This document shows positions 16,640 through 25,864 of a stretch of 64,000 bases of DNA, one piece after another. A program made the position numbers and the translations under genes. Under the pieces are notes generated by a model. It was not told the DNA's origin. It saw only the letters and a program-made list of their open reading frames with translations, and made no database searches. The stretch is from Defluviimonas salinarum (GTDB lineage Bacteria > Pseudomonadota > Alphaproteobacteria > Rhodobacterales > Rhodobacteraceae). The stretch lies in the NCBI RefSeq assembly GCF_026013545.1, contig NZ_JAPDOG010000002.1, positions 62,001 to 126,000 of the forward strand, given 5' to 3'. How positions within the stretch are numbered: the stretch's first letter is position 1; each line of letters starts with the position of its first letter.

Positions 16640-18088
16640 TTACCGCAGCCTGATCGCGATGTTCTTGGTCTGGACGTAGTTCCACAAGGCCTCGCGCCCC
16701 TTTTCGCGACCGTAGCCGGACTTGCCGTAGCCGCCGAAGGGGGTTTCCACGCCGCCCGCGTACCATTCGTTGACGAAGACCTGGCCGGCGCGGAGCTTCC
16801 GCGCTGCGCGTGTGGCGCGGTCGAGGTCGCGGGTGAAGACGCCGCCGACGAGGCCGTAATCGGTGGCGTTGGCGATGGCGATCGCCTCCTCGTCGCTGCG
16901 GAACTTCAGCACCGAGAGCACCGGGCCGAAGACCTCGTTCCGCGCGATGGCCATGTCGGGGGTGACCTGCAGCACCGTCGGTTCGAGGAAGGCGCCGGGG
17001 CGGTTGAGCTTGCGGCCGCCGGTGACGACGGTCGCGCCCTCGGCCTCGGCGGCGCGGACCATGCCCTCGGCGCGGTCGCGCTGGGCCTCGGAGACCATCG
17101 CGCCCATCGTGGGGCCGAACTCGGGCTGGTCGATGCCGGGGCCCACCTTCAGCGAGGCCGCGAGCCCGGCGATGCGGTCGACGAGTTCGTCATGGATGCG
17201 CTCGGAGGCGATCACCCGGCTCATCGCCGAGCAGACCTGGCCGGCATTGTAGAAGATGCCCCAGCGGACATCCGACAGGAAGGCATCGAGGTCGGCGTCG
17301 TCATGGACGATGGCGGCGGACTTGCCGCCGAGCTCGAGAACGCAAGGCACGACGTTCTTCGCCGCGGCGGTGGCGATGGCGATGCCGGTCGGGACCGAGC
17401 CGGTGAAGACGATCTGGTTGACGCCGGGATGGGCCGAAAGTGCCGCGCCCGCCTCGGCCCCGAGGCCGCAGAGGACGTTGACGGCGCCTTTCGGCAGGCC
17501 CGCCGCCTCGGCGGCGCGGGCGATAAAGGCGTTCGTCAGGGGCGTAAGTTCGGGCGTCTTGATCACGCAGGCATTACCGGTGGCGAGTGCTGCCGAGAGC
17601 GACCGCGCGGTCATCTCCAGGGGATAGTTCCACGGGATGATCTGCGCCGAGACGCCGTAGGGCTCATGGGTGGTGAAGTCGAAATAGCCCGCGCCGAGCG
17701 GGACCGAGCGGCCCTCCACCGTCTCGGCCTGGTTGCCGTAATACTCGAAGTAGCGCGCCGCACCGCGAACCTCGATCTCCGCCTCCCATAGCGGCTTGCC
17801 CTGTTCGAGCGTCAGGAGCCGGGCAATTTCGCTGATATGGTCGAGGAGGTAGCGCCCCATCGCCTGCACCATCCGCCCGCGTTCGACGGGCCGGAGGTCG
17901 GAGAGCGCGCCGCTCTCATGGCAGGCCCGCGCCGCCGCCACGGCACGGTCGACATCCGCGACGTCGGCCAGCGCCTGTTCGGCGAGGGGCGCGCCGGTGC
18001 CGGGGTCGGTGACGCTGATGCGTCCCGCGCCGCCGTCCACCCAGCCACCGTCGATCCAGTTCTGCCAGTAGGCCGCGACGTCACGCAT
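16640..18088 (-). CDS. NAD(P)-dependent aldehyde dehydrogenase
   Basis: A 482-residue member of the betaine-aldehyde/aldehyde dehydrogenase superfamily, oxidising an aldehyde to its acid. The catalytic residues are visible: Asn153 in IPWNYP, the general base Glu252 in LELGGK, and the nucleophile Cys286 in NAGQVCSAM. FGGYGKSGYGREKG near the C-terminus is typical. Its start overlaps the end of the Rieske gene by 8 bp, so it is likely to oxidise an aldehyde produced in the same pathway. Confidence 0.93.
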   Translation of the reverse strand: MRDVAAYWQNWIDGGWVDGGAGRISVTDPGTGAPLAEQALADVADVDRAVAAARACHESGALSDLRPVERGRMVQAMGRYLLDHISEIARLLTLEQGKPLWEAEIEVRGAARYFEYYGNQAETVEGRSVPLGAGYFDFTTHEPYGVSAQIIPWNYPLEMTARSLSAALATGNACVIKTPELTPLTNAFIARAAEAAGLPKGAVNVLCGLGAEAGAALSAHPGVNQIVFTGSVPTGIAIATAAAKNVVPCVLELGGKSAAIVHDDADLDAFLSDVRWGIFYNAGQVCSAMSRVIASERIHDELVDRIAGLAASLKVGPGIDQPEFGPTMGAMVSEAQRDRAEGMVRAAEAEGATVVTGGRKLNRPGAFLEPTVLQVTPDMAIARNEVFGPVLSVLKFRSDEEAIAIANATDYGLVGGVFTRDLDRATRAARKLRAGQVFVNEWYAGGVETPFGGYGKSGYGREKGREALWNYVQTKNIAIRLR

Positions 18089-19169
18089 CGACGGCCTCGC
18101 GCATCCACTGCTGGAGGGTCTGGATGGAGTGTTCCGAGTTGAGACCGCAATCGGGATCGAGCACCAGCGGCCCCGGCCGGTAGCCGCGGCTCTTGAGCCC
18201 CTTCGAAACGCTCTCCACGAGCCGGATATCCTCCTCGACCGTCGTCGCCCGGTCCTGGATCGCGAGCCGCCGGATCACGTCGCTGTCGACGCCGCCGGGC
18301 GTGTACCAGCCGCGCCAGACGGTGCAGTGGTCCACGTCATGGGCCCGCCAGTGGTAGGTATTCAGAACGTTGCCCGGATAGACCTGGAACGAGAACATAG
18401 GCCAGAAGAAGAACGACCGGTACTCGCCGCCGTGCGGCACCGAGGTGTCGATCGCATAGGTCATCTTGGAAAGGTCCTGGCACTCGGTCGTGTGCCGGAG
18501 GACATAGCCCTTGTTCATCGGCTGGATGTCGTAGGTCTCGGGCCGGATCACGCCGGTCGCGAAGGTCGGGTGGTTCAGCGAGCAGTGGTAGCACTCGGAA
18601 TAGTTCTCGACCGAGACCTTCCAGTTGCACTTCTCGGGGATCTCGACCCATTCCAGGGGTTCGAGTTCGGCGATGTTCGGAACATAGTCGCCAAGCTCCT
18701 CGCGGACGCCGGGATACCATTCGTCCATCGGTGCCGCGTTGTCGTCGAGGTTGACGAAGATGAAGCCGTGGAAGGTCTCGGTCCTGACCGAGGTTAGGCA
18801 GATCTTCTTGCGGTCGAAGCCCGGCACCGAATTGACGTTCGGCCCGGCGCGGAGCTCGCCCGACAGCTCGTAGGTCCAGGCGTGGTAGGGGCAAACGACG
18901 ACGCGGGTCGTGCCGGAGCCCTCGACCATCTGGTGCGCCCGGTGCTGGCAGACATTGTAGAAGGTCCGAAGCTCACCGTTGCGGCCGCGGATGCAGAAGA
19001 GGCTTTCGCCCGCAATCTCGAAGGTTAAGTAGTCGCCGGGATTGCGGACCTGGCTTTCATGCCCGGCGAACTGCCATGTGCGGGCGAGAAGGCCGCGCAT
19101 CTCGTTCTCGAAGATCGCGGGGTCGGTATAGTAACGGGCGTCGAGCGAATGGACGAGTGGAGCGTTCAT
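18081..19169 (-). CDS. Rieske non-heme iron oxygenase, quaternary-ammonium type
   Basis: A 362-residue oxygenase alpha subunit. The Rieske [2Fe-2S] ligands are Cys74/His76 (CQH) and Cys93/His96 (CPYH). The mononuclear iron site has His195 and His200 in ECYHCSLNH, with Asp at about 320. The residue bridging neighbouring subunits is Glu192 (SECYHC) where most ring-hydroxylating oxygenases have Asp. That Glu is a hallmark of quaternary-amine oxygenases such as CntA (carnitine) and GbcA (glycine betaine). N-demethylation of a betaine is the best prediction. The ferredoxin-reductase partner is not encoded nearby. Its start overlaps the rpiR stop. Confidence 0.88.
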   Translation of the reverse strand: MNAPLVHSLDARYYTDPAIFENEMRGLLARTWQFAGHESQVRNPGDYLTFEIAGESLFCIRGRNGELRTFYNVCQHRAHQMVEGSGTTRVVVCPYHAWTYELSGELRAGPNVNSVPGFDRKKICLTSVRTETFHGFIFVNLDDNAAPMDEWYPGVREELGDYVPNIAELEPLEWVEIPEKCNWKVSVENYSECYHCSLNHPTFATGVIRPETYDIQPMNKGYVLRHTTECQDLSKMTYAIDTSVPHGGEYRSFFFWPMFSFQVYPGNVLNTYHWRAHDVDHCTVWRGWYTPGGVDSDVIRRLAIQDRATTVEEDIRLVESVSKGLKSRGYRPGPLVLDPDCGLNSEHSIQTLQQWMREAVDA

Positions 19170-20053
19170 TCGGGATCCTCCAGATAGAGACCGAGTTGAT
19201 GGCGGCGTTTGTGAAACTTCTCGACCCGCTCGACGATCTCGGGGCTCGCCACCGCGATCACGAAACTCAGGAGCGTCTCCAATAGCGCGATCGTGGAGAC
19301 CGACGAGGGGAAGAACTGCGGCGTGTCGACCGACACGGTGAAGCGGTGCTGGGCGGCCATGATGATCGGGCTCGCCGGGCTGTCGGAGATGGCGATCACA
19401 GTCATCCCTTGTTCGCGGGCGATCTTCACCGTCTCCACGACCTCGCGGCGGTAGGGATGGCAGGTCATCGCGATCAGAACGTCACGACTGTCCGCCCAGG
19501 CGATGTCGTCGGCGGCATCCGAGCCCGCCTGCGGGATCGCGTGGAACTCCACCATGCCGGTCGAGGCGAGGTAAGTGAAGTTGCGCGCGTTCGCGTTGTT
19601 GACGCCGACACCGAGCGTATAGACCCGGCGCGAGGCCCAGATCGCCTCGGCAGCCGCTTTGAGCGCATCGGAGTCGATCTTGGCGAAGGTTTCCTCGATG
19701 TTGCGGATCGCTGCGCCCACCATCTCGGCATAGAGCCCACCGAGCGCGCCCTGTTTCGAGACGTCTTGCAGCCAGCGTGCCCGGTCGGGAAAGCCCGCCG
19801 GCCCGCTGCGAATCGCCTCGCGGAAGGCGGCGCGGAAATCCTCGTAGCCGTCGAAGCCGACCTGGCGGGCCATGCGCACGAAGGTGTTGGGCTTCACATT
19901 GGCGAATTCGGCGATCTCGCGCACGGTCGAGACGCCCACGCAATGCGGATTCTCAAGTACGTAGCGCGCCGCCTTCTGCGCCTCAGGGGTCAGCGTCTCG
20001 AACTCCTCGGAGAGGCGGTTCAGGACGATTGTTGATACATCTGTGCCATTCAT
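19166..20053 (-). CDS. RpiR-family transcriptional regulator
   Basis: A 295-residue regulator with an N-terminal HTH_6 domain (TPEAQKAARYVLENP, then VSTVREIAEFANVKPNTFVRMAR) and a C-terminal SIS sugar-phosphate-isomerase-like effector domain (VYTLGVGVNNANARNF, DVLIAMTCHPYRREVVE). I prefer the ATG at 20053 (MNGTDVSTIVLNRL) to one 18 codons upstream because it matches the usual RpiR N-terminus. It is the first gene of the leftward arm and faces the rightward catabolic operon across about 70 bp, so it probably controls both. Confidence 0.9.
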   Translation of the reverse strand: MNGTDVSTIVLNRLSEEFETLTPEAQKAARYVLENPHCVGVSTVREIAEFANVKPNTFVRMARQVGFDGYEDFRAAFREAIRSGPAGFPDRARWLQDVSKQGALGGLYAEMVGAAIRNIEETFAKIDSDALKAAAEAIWASRRVYTLGVGVNNANARNFTYLASTGMVEFHAIPQAGSDAADDIAWADSRDVLIAMTCHPYRREVVETVKIAREQGMTVIAISDSPASPIIMAAQHRFTVSVDTPQFFPSSVSTIALLETLLSFVIAVASPEIVERVEKFHKRRHQLGLYLEDPE

Positions 20054-20122
20054 GATTGACGATGGTATAGTTGTCCCATTAGCCTGTCGAGAGGAAACGC
20101 GACTCATCTCGGGAAAATTTCA
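20054..20122. promoter_or_regulatory. Divergent promoter/operator region of the catabolic island
   Basis: This 69-bp gap separates the rpiR start from the flavoprotein start and must carry both promoters. It is less GC-rich than its neighbours around GGTATAGTTGTCCCATTAG. Weak dyads are ATGG-N10-CCAT (20062-20079) and CGAGA-N14-TCTCG (20088-20111). Either could be an RpiR site, but no repeat is strong enough to name. Confidence 0.45.
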
Positions 20123-22582
20123 ATGTCGGAACGCGCTCTGCCCTCCACTGCCCGCGTCGTCATCATTGGCGGCGGGATCATGGGCTGCGGCCTCGCCTAT
20201 CACCTCGCGCATGAGGGCTGGACGGATGTCGTTCTCCTGGAAAAGGCGGAGCTGACCTCGGGCTCCACCTGGCATGCGGCGGGGCAGATCACGCATTCGA
20301 CGTCGAGCTTCGCACTCGGCAAATGCGTGGGCTACAACATCGACCTCTATTCGAAGGTTCTGGAGGCGGAGACCGGGCAGTCGGTGACCTGGCATGGCTG
20401 CGGCTCGCTGCGCCTTGCCTATACCGACGATGAGCTCGACTGGTTGCACCAGACGATCTCGGTCGGCAAGGGGCTTGGCTTCCCGATGGAGATCGTCGGG
20501 CCGGAGCGGATCCGCGAACTGCATCCGTTCTACAATCTCGACGGGGTGAAGGCGGCGCTGCACACGCCCGACGACGGCCATGTCGACCCGGCAGGCGCCG
20601 CCTTCGCGCTCGCCAAGGGCGCGCGCCAGCTCGGCGTGAAGGTGATCCGCCGCTGCCGGGCGACGAACGTGACCAAGCAGGAAAACGGCGAGTGGCTGGT
20701 CGAGACCGAAGAGGGCAACATCATCTGCGAGCACGTCGTCAACGCCGGCGGAACCTATGCGCGGCAGGTGGCGCTCTGGTCGGGCTACGACCTGCCGGCG
20801 ACCTCGATGACGCACCACTACCTCATCACCGACACGGTGCCGGATTTCCAGGCGCTCGACAAGGAGCTCCCCGTTGTCCGCGATGACCGGCTCGTCTCGG
20901 GCTATATAAGGATGGAGCAGAAGAAGGGCCTGATCGGCATCTACGAGAAGGCCAATCCGAACACCGTCTGGGAGGATCACTGCCCCTGGGAGGCGGAGAA
21001 CGAGCTCTTCGAGCCGGACTATGACCGGATCATGCCGTGGCTCGAGAACGCGATGGACCGGATGCCGATCCTCGCCGATCTTGGCATCACCCGCGAAGTT
21101 CACGGCGCGATCTCGCATCCGCCCGACGGCAACCCGATGATCGGTCCGGCGCCGGGCCTGAAGAACTACTGGTGCTGCTGCGGCACCCAGATCGGCATCG
21201 GCTGGGGCCCGGGGCTGACGCGGGAACTGGCGCGCTGGATGGTCCATGGTGCCGCCGACATCAACATGCGCGAGTTCGACCCGCGCCGGTTCGGTCCCTA
21301 TGCCGACCAGGGCTACCAGATCACAAAGGCCAAGGAGGACTATCTCCTGCGCCACGAGATCCCGTTCCCGTTCTTCAACCGTCTCGACGCGCGGCCGGTG
21401 AAGCCTTCCGCACTCTATGACGACCTGAAGGCCGAAGGCGCGGTCTTCGAAGAAGTCTACGGCCACGAACGCCCGCGCTGGTTCGCGCCGGAAGGCACCG
21501 AGGCGAAGGACATCTACGGCTTCCGCCGTACGAAGCTCCATGACATCGTCGGCGCCGAGGTCCGCGCGGTGCGGGAGAAGGCGGGGATCATGGACATCTC
21601 GGCCTTCTCGAAGGTCGAGGTCTCGGGCCCGGACGCGGCGGCCTTCCTCGACCGGCTGGTGCCGAACAAGCTGCCCGCCGTGGGGCGGATCGGCCTCACC
21701 CATCTTCTGAACGACAACGGCCGGATCGAGCTGGAGACGACCGTCGTGCGGCTGGCCGAAGACCGGCTTTACCTCGTCTGTGCGGCTTTCTTCGAACAGC
21801 GGCTGGTCGATTACCTGACCTTCGCGACGGCCGGAGAGAACGTCACCATCACCAACCGCTCGACCGACTGGGGCGCGCTGGCGCTGAACGGCCCTAGAGC
21901 GCGCGATATCCTGGGGGCTTGCACCGGGGCGGACCTCGCCAATGCCGGCTTCAAGTGGATGACGGCGCAGGAGATCGCGGTCGGCGGCCACAGGCTCTGG
22001 GCTTTCCGCATGTCCTATGCGGGCGAGCTCGGCTGGGAGTTCCATGGGGAGCGCGCTGCGATCCTCGGCGCGTTCCGGGCGCTGAAGGCGGCGGGCAAGG
22101 CGCATGGGATGGTCAACTACGGCTCCTTCGCGATGAACGCGATGCGGATGGAGAAGGGCTTCAAGGGGGCTGGGGAACTCACGAACGAGGTGACGCTGCC
22201 CGAGGCCGACGTGATGCGCTTCGTGCGGCTCGACAAGGAGTTCCGCGGCAAGGCGGCGACCGAGGCCGCGGCGGCGAAGCCGCTCCGCTGGGTCTGCGCC
22301 TATCTGGAACTCGCCGATGACGGCCGCTCGGACGGCAATGGCGGCGAGGCGGTGCTCTCGGAGGGCCGCCAGGTCGGCACCGTCAGCTCCATCGCCTTCG
22401 GCCACGGCACCGGCAAGCTCCTCGCCTTCGCCTATGTGAAGGCGGACCATGCCAAGCCGGGCACCGAGCTCGAGGTCGTGATCATGGGCGAGCCGCGCGC
22501 GGCGAAAGTCCTCGGCGCGCCGGTCTACGATCCCGAAAACCTGAAACCCCGAACCGAAGCCCGGGAGGTGGCGGAAGCATGA
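20123..22582 (+). CDS. Dimethylglycine-dehydrogenase-like flavoprotein with GcvT domain
   Basis: An 819-residue two-part oxidoreductase. Residues 1-400 are a DAO-type FAD domain with the dinucleotide motif GGGIMG (16-21). His51 in GSTWHAAG aligns with the covalent flavin-linking histidine of dimethylglycine and sarcosine dehydrogenases. Residues from about 440 onward are a GcvT-like folate-binding region (GIMDISAFSKVEVSGPDA, then MSYAGELGWE). Such enzymes oxidatively remove an N-methyl group and pass the carbon to tetrahydrofolate. With the Rieske oxygenase across the promoter it would do the second demethylation. It is the first gene of the rightward operon; the next gene overlaps by ATGA. 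Confidence 0.9.
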   Translation: MSERALPSTARVVIIGGGIMGCGLAYHLAHEGWTDVVLLEKAELTSGSTWHAAGQITHSTSSFALGKCVGYNIDLYSKVLEAETGQSVTWHGCGSLRLAYTDDELDWLHQTISVGKGLGFPMEIVGPERIRELHPFYNLDGVKAALHTPDDGHVDPAGAAFALAKGARQLGVKVIRRCRATNVTKQENGEWLVETEEGNIICEHVVNAGGTYARQVALWSGYDLPATSMTHHYLITDTVPDFQALDKELPVVRDDRLVSGYIRMEQKKGLIGIYEKANPNTVWEDHCPWEAENELFEPDYDRIMPWLENAMDRMPILADLGITREVHGAISHPPDGNPMIGPAPGLKNYWCCCGTQIGIGWGPGLTRELARWMVHGAADINMREFDPRRFGPYADQGYQITKAKEDYLLRHEIPFPFFNRLDARPVKPSALYDDLKAEGAVFEEVYGHERPRWFAPEGTEAKDIYGFRRTKLHDIVGAEVRAVREKAGIMDISAFSKVEVSGPDAAAFLDRLVPNKLPAVGRIGLTHLLNDNGRIELETTVVRLAEDRLYLVCAAFFEQRLVDYLTFATAGENVTITNRSTDWGALALNGPRARDILGACTGADLANAGFKWMTAQEIAVGGHRLWAFRMSYAGELGWEFHGERAAILGAFRALKAAGKAHGMVNYGSFAMNAMRMEKGFKGAGELTNEVTLPEADVMRFVRLDKEFRGKAATEAAAAKPLRWVCAYLELADDGRSDGNGGEAVLSEGRQVGTVSSIAFGHGTGKLLAFAYVKADHAKPGTELEVVIMGEPRAAKVLGAPVYDPENLKPRTEAREVAEA

Positions 22583-23652
22583 CGAAGATGAAGGCGATGG
22601 TGCTGACGGGCCATGGCGGGCTCGACAAGTACGAATGGCACGAGGACTGGCCGCGGCCGGAGCCGGGGCCGATGGAGGTGCTGATCAGGGTCGGCGCCTG
22701 CGGCCTCAACAATACCGACGTCAACACCCGCTCGGGCTGGTATTCCAAGGCGGTGAGCGAGGCGACGACCGGCGGCGCCTATGCGGCGGTCGGCGAGGCG
22801 GACCCGACCTGGGGCGGTTCGCCGATCACCTTCCCGCGCATCCAGGGCGCCGACGCGGTGGGCGAAGTCGTCGCCGTGGGAGAGGGCGCGGACCCGGCGC
22901 TGGTGGGCAAGAGGGTCATGACCGACGGCTGGCTCCGCGACTGGTCCGAGCCGATGAACATGGACAAGGCCGGGTATTTCGGTTCGGAACGCGACGGCGG
23001 CTTCGCCGAGTACGCCGTGACGGACATGCGCAACGTTGCTGTCGTCGATAGCGGCCTCAGCGATGCGGAACTCGCGACCTTCTCGTGCTCCTACACCACC
23101 GCCGAGGGGATGCTCGCGCGCGCCAATGTGACGGCAGGTGATACCGTGCTCGTCCCCGGCGCCTCGGGCGGGGTCGGCGGCGCGCTGGTCCAGCTCGCCA
23201 AGAGACGCGGCGCGCGGGTCATCGCGATGGCCTCGGAGTCCAAGCACGCAGAGGTCGCGAAGCTCGGCCCCGACCTGATCCTGCCCCGCGCACCGGAGGA
23301 CCTGCGCGCGGCCTTGGGCGACGAGAAGGTTACCGTCGTCGCCGATATCGTCGGCGGGCCGTACTGGCCGACGCTCATCGACATCCTCGAACGCGGCGGG
23401 CGCTACACCTGTTCGGGCGCGATCGCCGGGCCGATGGTGACGTTGGACCTCCGCACCTTCTACCTGCGCGACCTGACCTTCACCGGCTCGACCGTGACCC
23501 CGCCGCATGTCTTCCGCGACGTCGTGGGCTACATCGAGCGCGGCGAGATCAGGCCGGTCCTCGCCGCGACCTATCCCTTGAAGAACCTCCGCGAGGCGCA
23601 GCAGGCCTTCATCGACAAGAAGCACACCGGCAACATCGTGGTCACCCCGTGA
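22579..23652 (+). CDS. MDR-family (zinc-type alcohol dehydrogenase/quinone reductase-like) oxidoreductase
   Basis: A 357-residue medium-chain dehydrogenase/reductase. The N-terminal GroES-like domain contains IQGADAVGEVVAVGEG. The Rossmann motif is GASGGVGGALVQLAKRRGA. An inserted segment (KRVMTDGWLRDWSEPMNMDKA) takes the place of the structural-zinc loop, so a zinc-free NADPH-dependent reductase is as likely as an alcohol dehydrogenase. It overlaps both its neighbours by 4 bp, which places it firmly in the catabolic operon. Confidence 0.85.
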   Translation: MTKMKAMVLTGHGGLDKYEWHEDWPRPEPGPMEVLIRVGACGLNNTDVNTRSGWYSKAVSEATTGGAYAAVGEADPTWGGSPITFPRIQGADAVGEVVAVGEGADPALVGKRVMTDGWLRDWSEPMNMDKAGYFGSERDGGFAEYAVTDMRNVAVVDSGLSDAELATFSCSYTTAEGMLARANVTAGDTVLVPGASGGVGGALVQLAKRRGARVIAMASESKHAEVAKLGPDLILPRAPEDLRAALGDEKVTVVADIVGGPYWPTLIDILERGGRYTCSGAIAGPMVTLDLRTFYLRDLTFTGSTVTPPHVFRDVVGYIERGEIRPVLAATYPLKNLREAQQAFIDKKHTGNIVVTP

Positions 23653-24755
23653 AGATCACCCGCATCCGCGTCTACAAGACCGATCTGCCTTACGTCGGCG
23701 GAACCTATGCCTGGGGTGCGGGCAACGCGATCACCGTGGCCAGGGCCTCGGTCGTGGTGATCGACACCGATGCGGGGCTTCAGGGCTCAGGCGAGTTCAC
23801 GCCCTGCGGCGAGAACTACATGGTCGCCCATTCCGAGGGCGTCGAGGCGGCGGCGCGGCTGATGGCCCCGGCGCTCCTTGGCGAGGACCCGAGGCAGGTC
23901 GCGCGGATCGAGCGGATCATGGACCATGTGATCCAGGACCACGGCTATGCCAAGGCGCCCTTCGACGCGGCGTGCTGGGATATCCTCGGCCAGGCCACCG
24001 GCCAGCCGGTCTGGATGCTGATGGGCGGCAAGCTGACTGAAGCCGCGCCGATGTACCGGGTGGCGCCCCAGAAGGCGGTGGACGAGACCGTCGCCGAGAT
24101 GGAGGTCTACCGCGCCCAAGGGTATCGGCAGTTCCAGATCAAGGTGGGCGCCGACTGGGTCACCGACATCGACCGCATCCGCGCGACCGTGCCGCTTCTG
24201 AAACCGGGCGAGAAGGCGATGGCCGATGCCAACCAGGGCTGGCGCGTCGACAATGCGATCCGGGTGGCGCGCGCGACCCGCGATCTCGACTTCATCCTCG
24301 AACAGCCCTGCCGGACCTACGAGGAATGCCAGCAGGTTCGCCGCGTGGCCGAACAGCCGATGAAGCTCGACGAATGCGTGACCGGGATGGCGGCGGCGCA
24401 GCGCATTGTCGCCGACCGGGGGGCGGAGATCTGCTGTCTCAAGGTCTCCAACCTCGGCGGTCTGTCGAAGGCGAAGCGGGTGCGCGATTTCCTCATCGAC
24501 AACCGTATTCCGGTGGTGAGCGAGGACACCTGGGGCGGCGAGATCACGAGCGCCGTGGTCGCCCATTTTGCCGCCTCCACGCCGGAGGAGTACCTCCAGA
24601 ACACCACCGACCTGATGAACTACAACACCCGCTCGACTGGGCGGGGCGGGCCGACCACGCGGGATGGCCGACTTATCGCCCCGGACGCGCCGGGGCTTGG
24701 TGTAACGCCGGATTTCGCCAGCCTCGGCGCACCGGTCGCGGAGTATGCGGGATGA
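23649..24755 (+). CDS. Enolase-superfamily protein, racemase/epimerase type (first of three)
   Basis: A 368-residue mandelate-racemase/muconate-lactonizing enzyme homologue with the two-domain enolase fold. Metal ligands are Asp193 (DANQG), Glu218 (LEQPC) and Asp241 (KLDEC). The acid/base pair is Lys165 (FQIKVG) and Lys265 (CLKVSNLGG), the 1,1-proton-transfer layout of 4-hydroxyproline betaine 2-epimerase (HpbD). The related cis-3-hydroxyproline dehydratases share it. The start codon is GTG and overlaps the preceding stop (GTGA). The substrate is unknown; the context suggests an N-methylated amino acid. Confidence 0.9.
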   Translation: MKITRIRVYKTDLPYVGGTYAWGAGNAITVARASVVVIDTDAGLQGSGEFTPCGENYMVAHSEGVEAAARLMAPALLGEDPRQVARIERIMDHVIQDHGYAKAPFDAACWDILGQATGQPVWMLMGGKLTEAAPMYRVAPQKAVDETVAEMEVYRAQGYRQFQIKVGADWVTDIDRIRATVPLLKPGEKAMADANQGWRVDNAIRVARATRDLDFILEQPCRTYEECQQVRRVAEQPMKLDECVTGMAAAQRIVADRGAEICCLKVSNLGGLSKAKRVRDFLIDNRIPVVSEDTWGGEITSAVVAHFAASTPEEYLQNTTDLMNYNTRSTGRGGPTTRDGRLIAPDAPGLGVTPDFASLGAPVAEYAG

Positions 24756-25861
24756 AGATCACGCGCATCATGGTCTGGTCGCTCGACCTGCCGCTTGTCC
24801 AGCCCTACTGGCTCTCGGGCGGGCGGCTGAAGTTCGAGCGTCTCGATTCCACCTTCGTCCGACTCGACACCGACGAGGGCGTTTCGGGCTGGGGCGAGGG
24901 CTGCCCCTGGGGCACGACCTACCTGCCTGCGCATGGGCCCGGCATCCGCGCCGGCATCGCGACGCTCGCCCCCGCGATCCTCGGCCGCGATCCGCGCAGC
25001 TTGCGCACGCTCAACGAGGCGATGGACACCCGGCTTCCCGGCCATCTCTACGTCAAGTCGGCGATCGACATGGCGGCCTGGGACATTCTCGGACAGACCG
25101 CCGGAATGCCGCTCTGGCAGCTCTTCGGCGGCGATCGCGCCGAGCCGGTCGCGGTCAATTCATCGATCTCGACAGGGACACCGGAAGAGATGATCGCGCT
25201 CATCCGCAGCGCCAGCCAGAAGGGCTACCGGGTCCATTCCGCCAAACTTGGCGGCCACGACATCGGCGCCGACATTGCCCGGATCGAGGCGATCTCCGCC
25301 GCCCTGCCGAGGGCTGAGAAGGTCACCTACGACATCAACCGCGCCTGGACGCCCGCCGTCGCGGTGCAGGTGCTGAACTCGGTCACCGCGCGCGACTGGG
25401 TGGAGCAGCCCTGCGAGACGCTCGACCAATGCGCCCATGTGGCGGGCCGCGTCGCCAACCCGATCATGCTCGACGAATGCCTGCACACGTTCCAGGACCA
25501 TCTGGAGGCATGGAAGCGCGGCGCCTGCGAGGGCGTGAAGGTCAAGCCGAACCGGGTGGGCGGGCTGACGAAGGCGCTGCAGATCCGCGATTTCGGGGTC
25601 TCGGTCGGCTGGCAGATGCATATCGAGGACCTCGGCGGCTCGGCCTTGGCCGACACCGCCGCGATCCATCTGGCGGCCTCGACGCCCGAGGCCAACCGGC
25701 TCGCGAGCTGGCTTTGCCACTATCACCTCTCCGTCGATCCGGTGCCGGGGCAGGGTGCGCGCAACGACGGCGGCTTCGCGACACCCCCTTCGGCGCCGGG
25801 GCTCGGCGTCACCCCCGAAGTCGAGCGGCTGGGCGACCCGGTCGCGGTTTACGAGGTCTGA
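24752..25861 (+). CDS. Enolase-superfamily protein, racemase/epimerase type (second of three)
   Basis: A 369-residue paralogue of its two neighbours. Metal ligands are Asp194 (YDINRAW), Glu218 (VEQPC) and Asp241 (MLDEC). Catalytic lysines are Lys165 (HSAKLGG) and Lys265 (VKVKPNRVGG), with an extra Lys263 two residues earlier. The residues around the active site (SAKLGG, DINRAW) differ from the other two copies, so the substrate or reaction probably differs. The start overlaps the preceding stop as ATGA, and 3 bp separate it from the third copy. Confidence 0.9.
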   Translation: MKITRIMVWSLDLPLVQPYWLSGGRLKFERLDSTFVRLDTDEGVSGWGEGCPWGTTYLPAHGPGIRAGIATLAPAILGRDPRSLRTLNEAMDTRLPGHLYVKSAIDMAAWDILGQTAGMPLWQLFGGDRAEPVAVNSSISTGTPEEMIALIRSASQKGYRVHSAKLGGHDIGADIARIEAISAALPRAEKVTYDINRAWTPAVAVQVLNSVTARDWVEQPCETLDQCAHVAGRVANPIMLDECLHTFQDHLEAWKRGACEGVKVKPNRVGGLTKALQIRDFGVSVGWQMHIEDLGGSALADTAAIHLAASTPEANRLASWLCHYHLSVDPVPGQGARNDGGFATPPSAPGLGVTPEVERLGDPVAVYEV

Positions 25862-25864
25862 ACC

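Noticed and set aside
20120-22450. A 776-codon minus-strand frame opposite the flavoprotein gene.
   Set aside because: The plus-strand protein has FAD and GcvT motifs throughout; the antisense frame has none.
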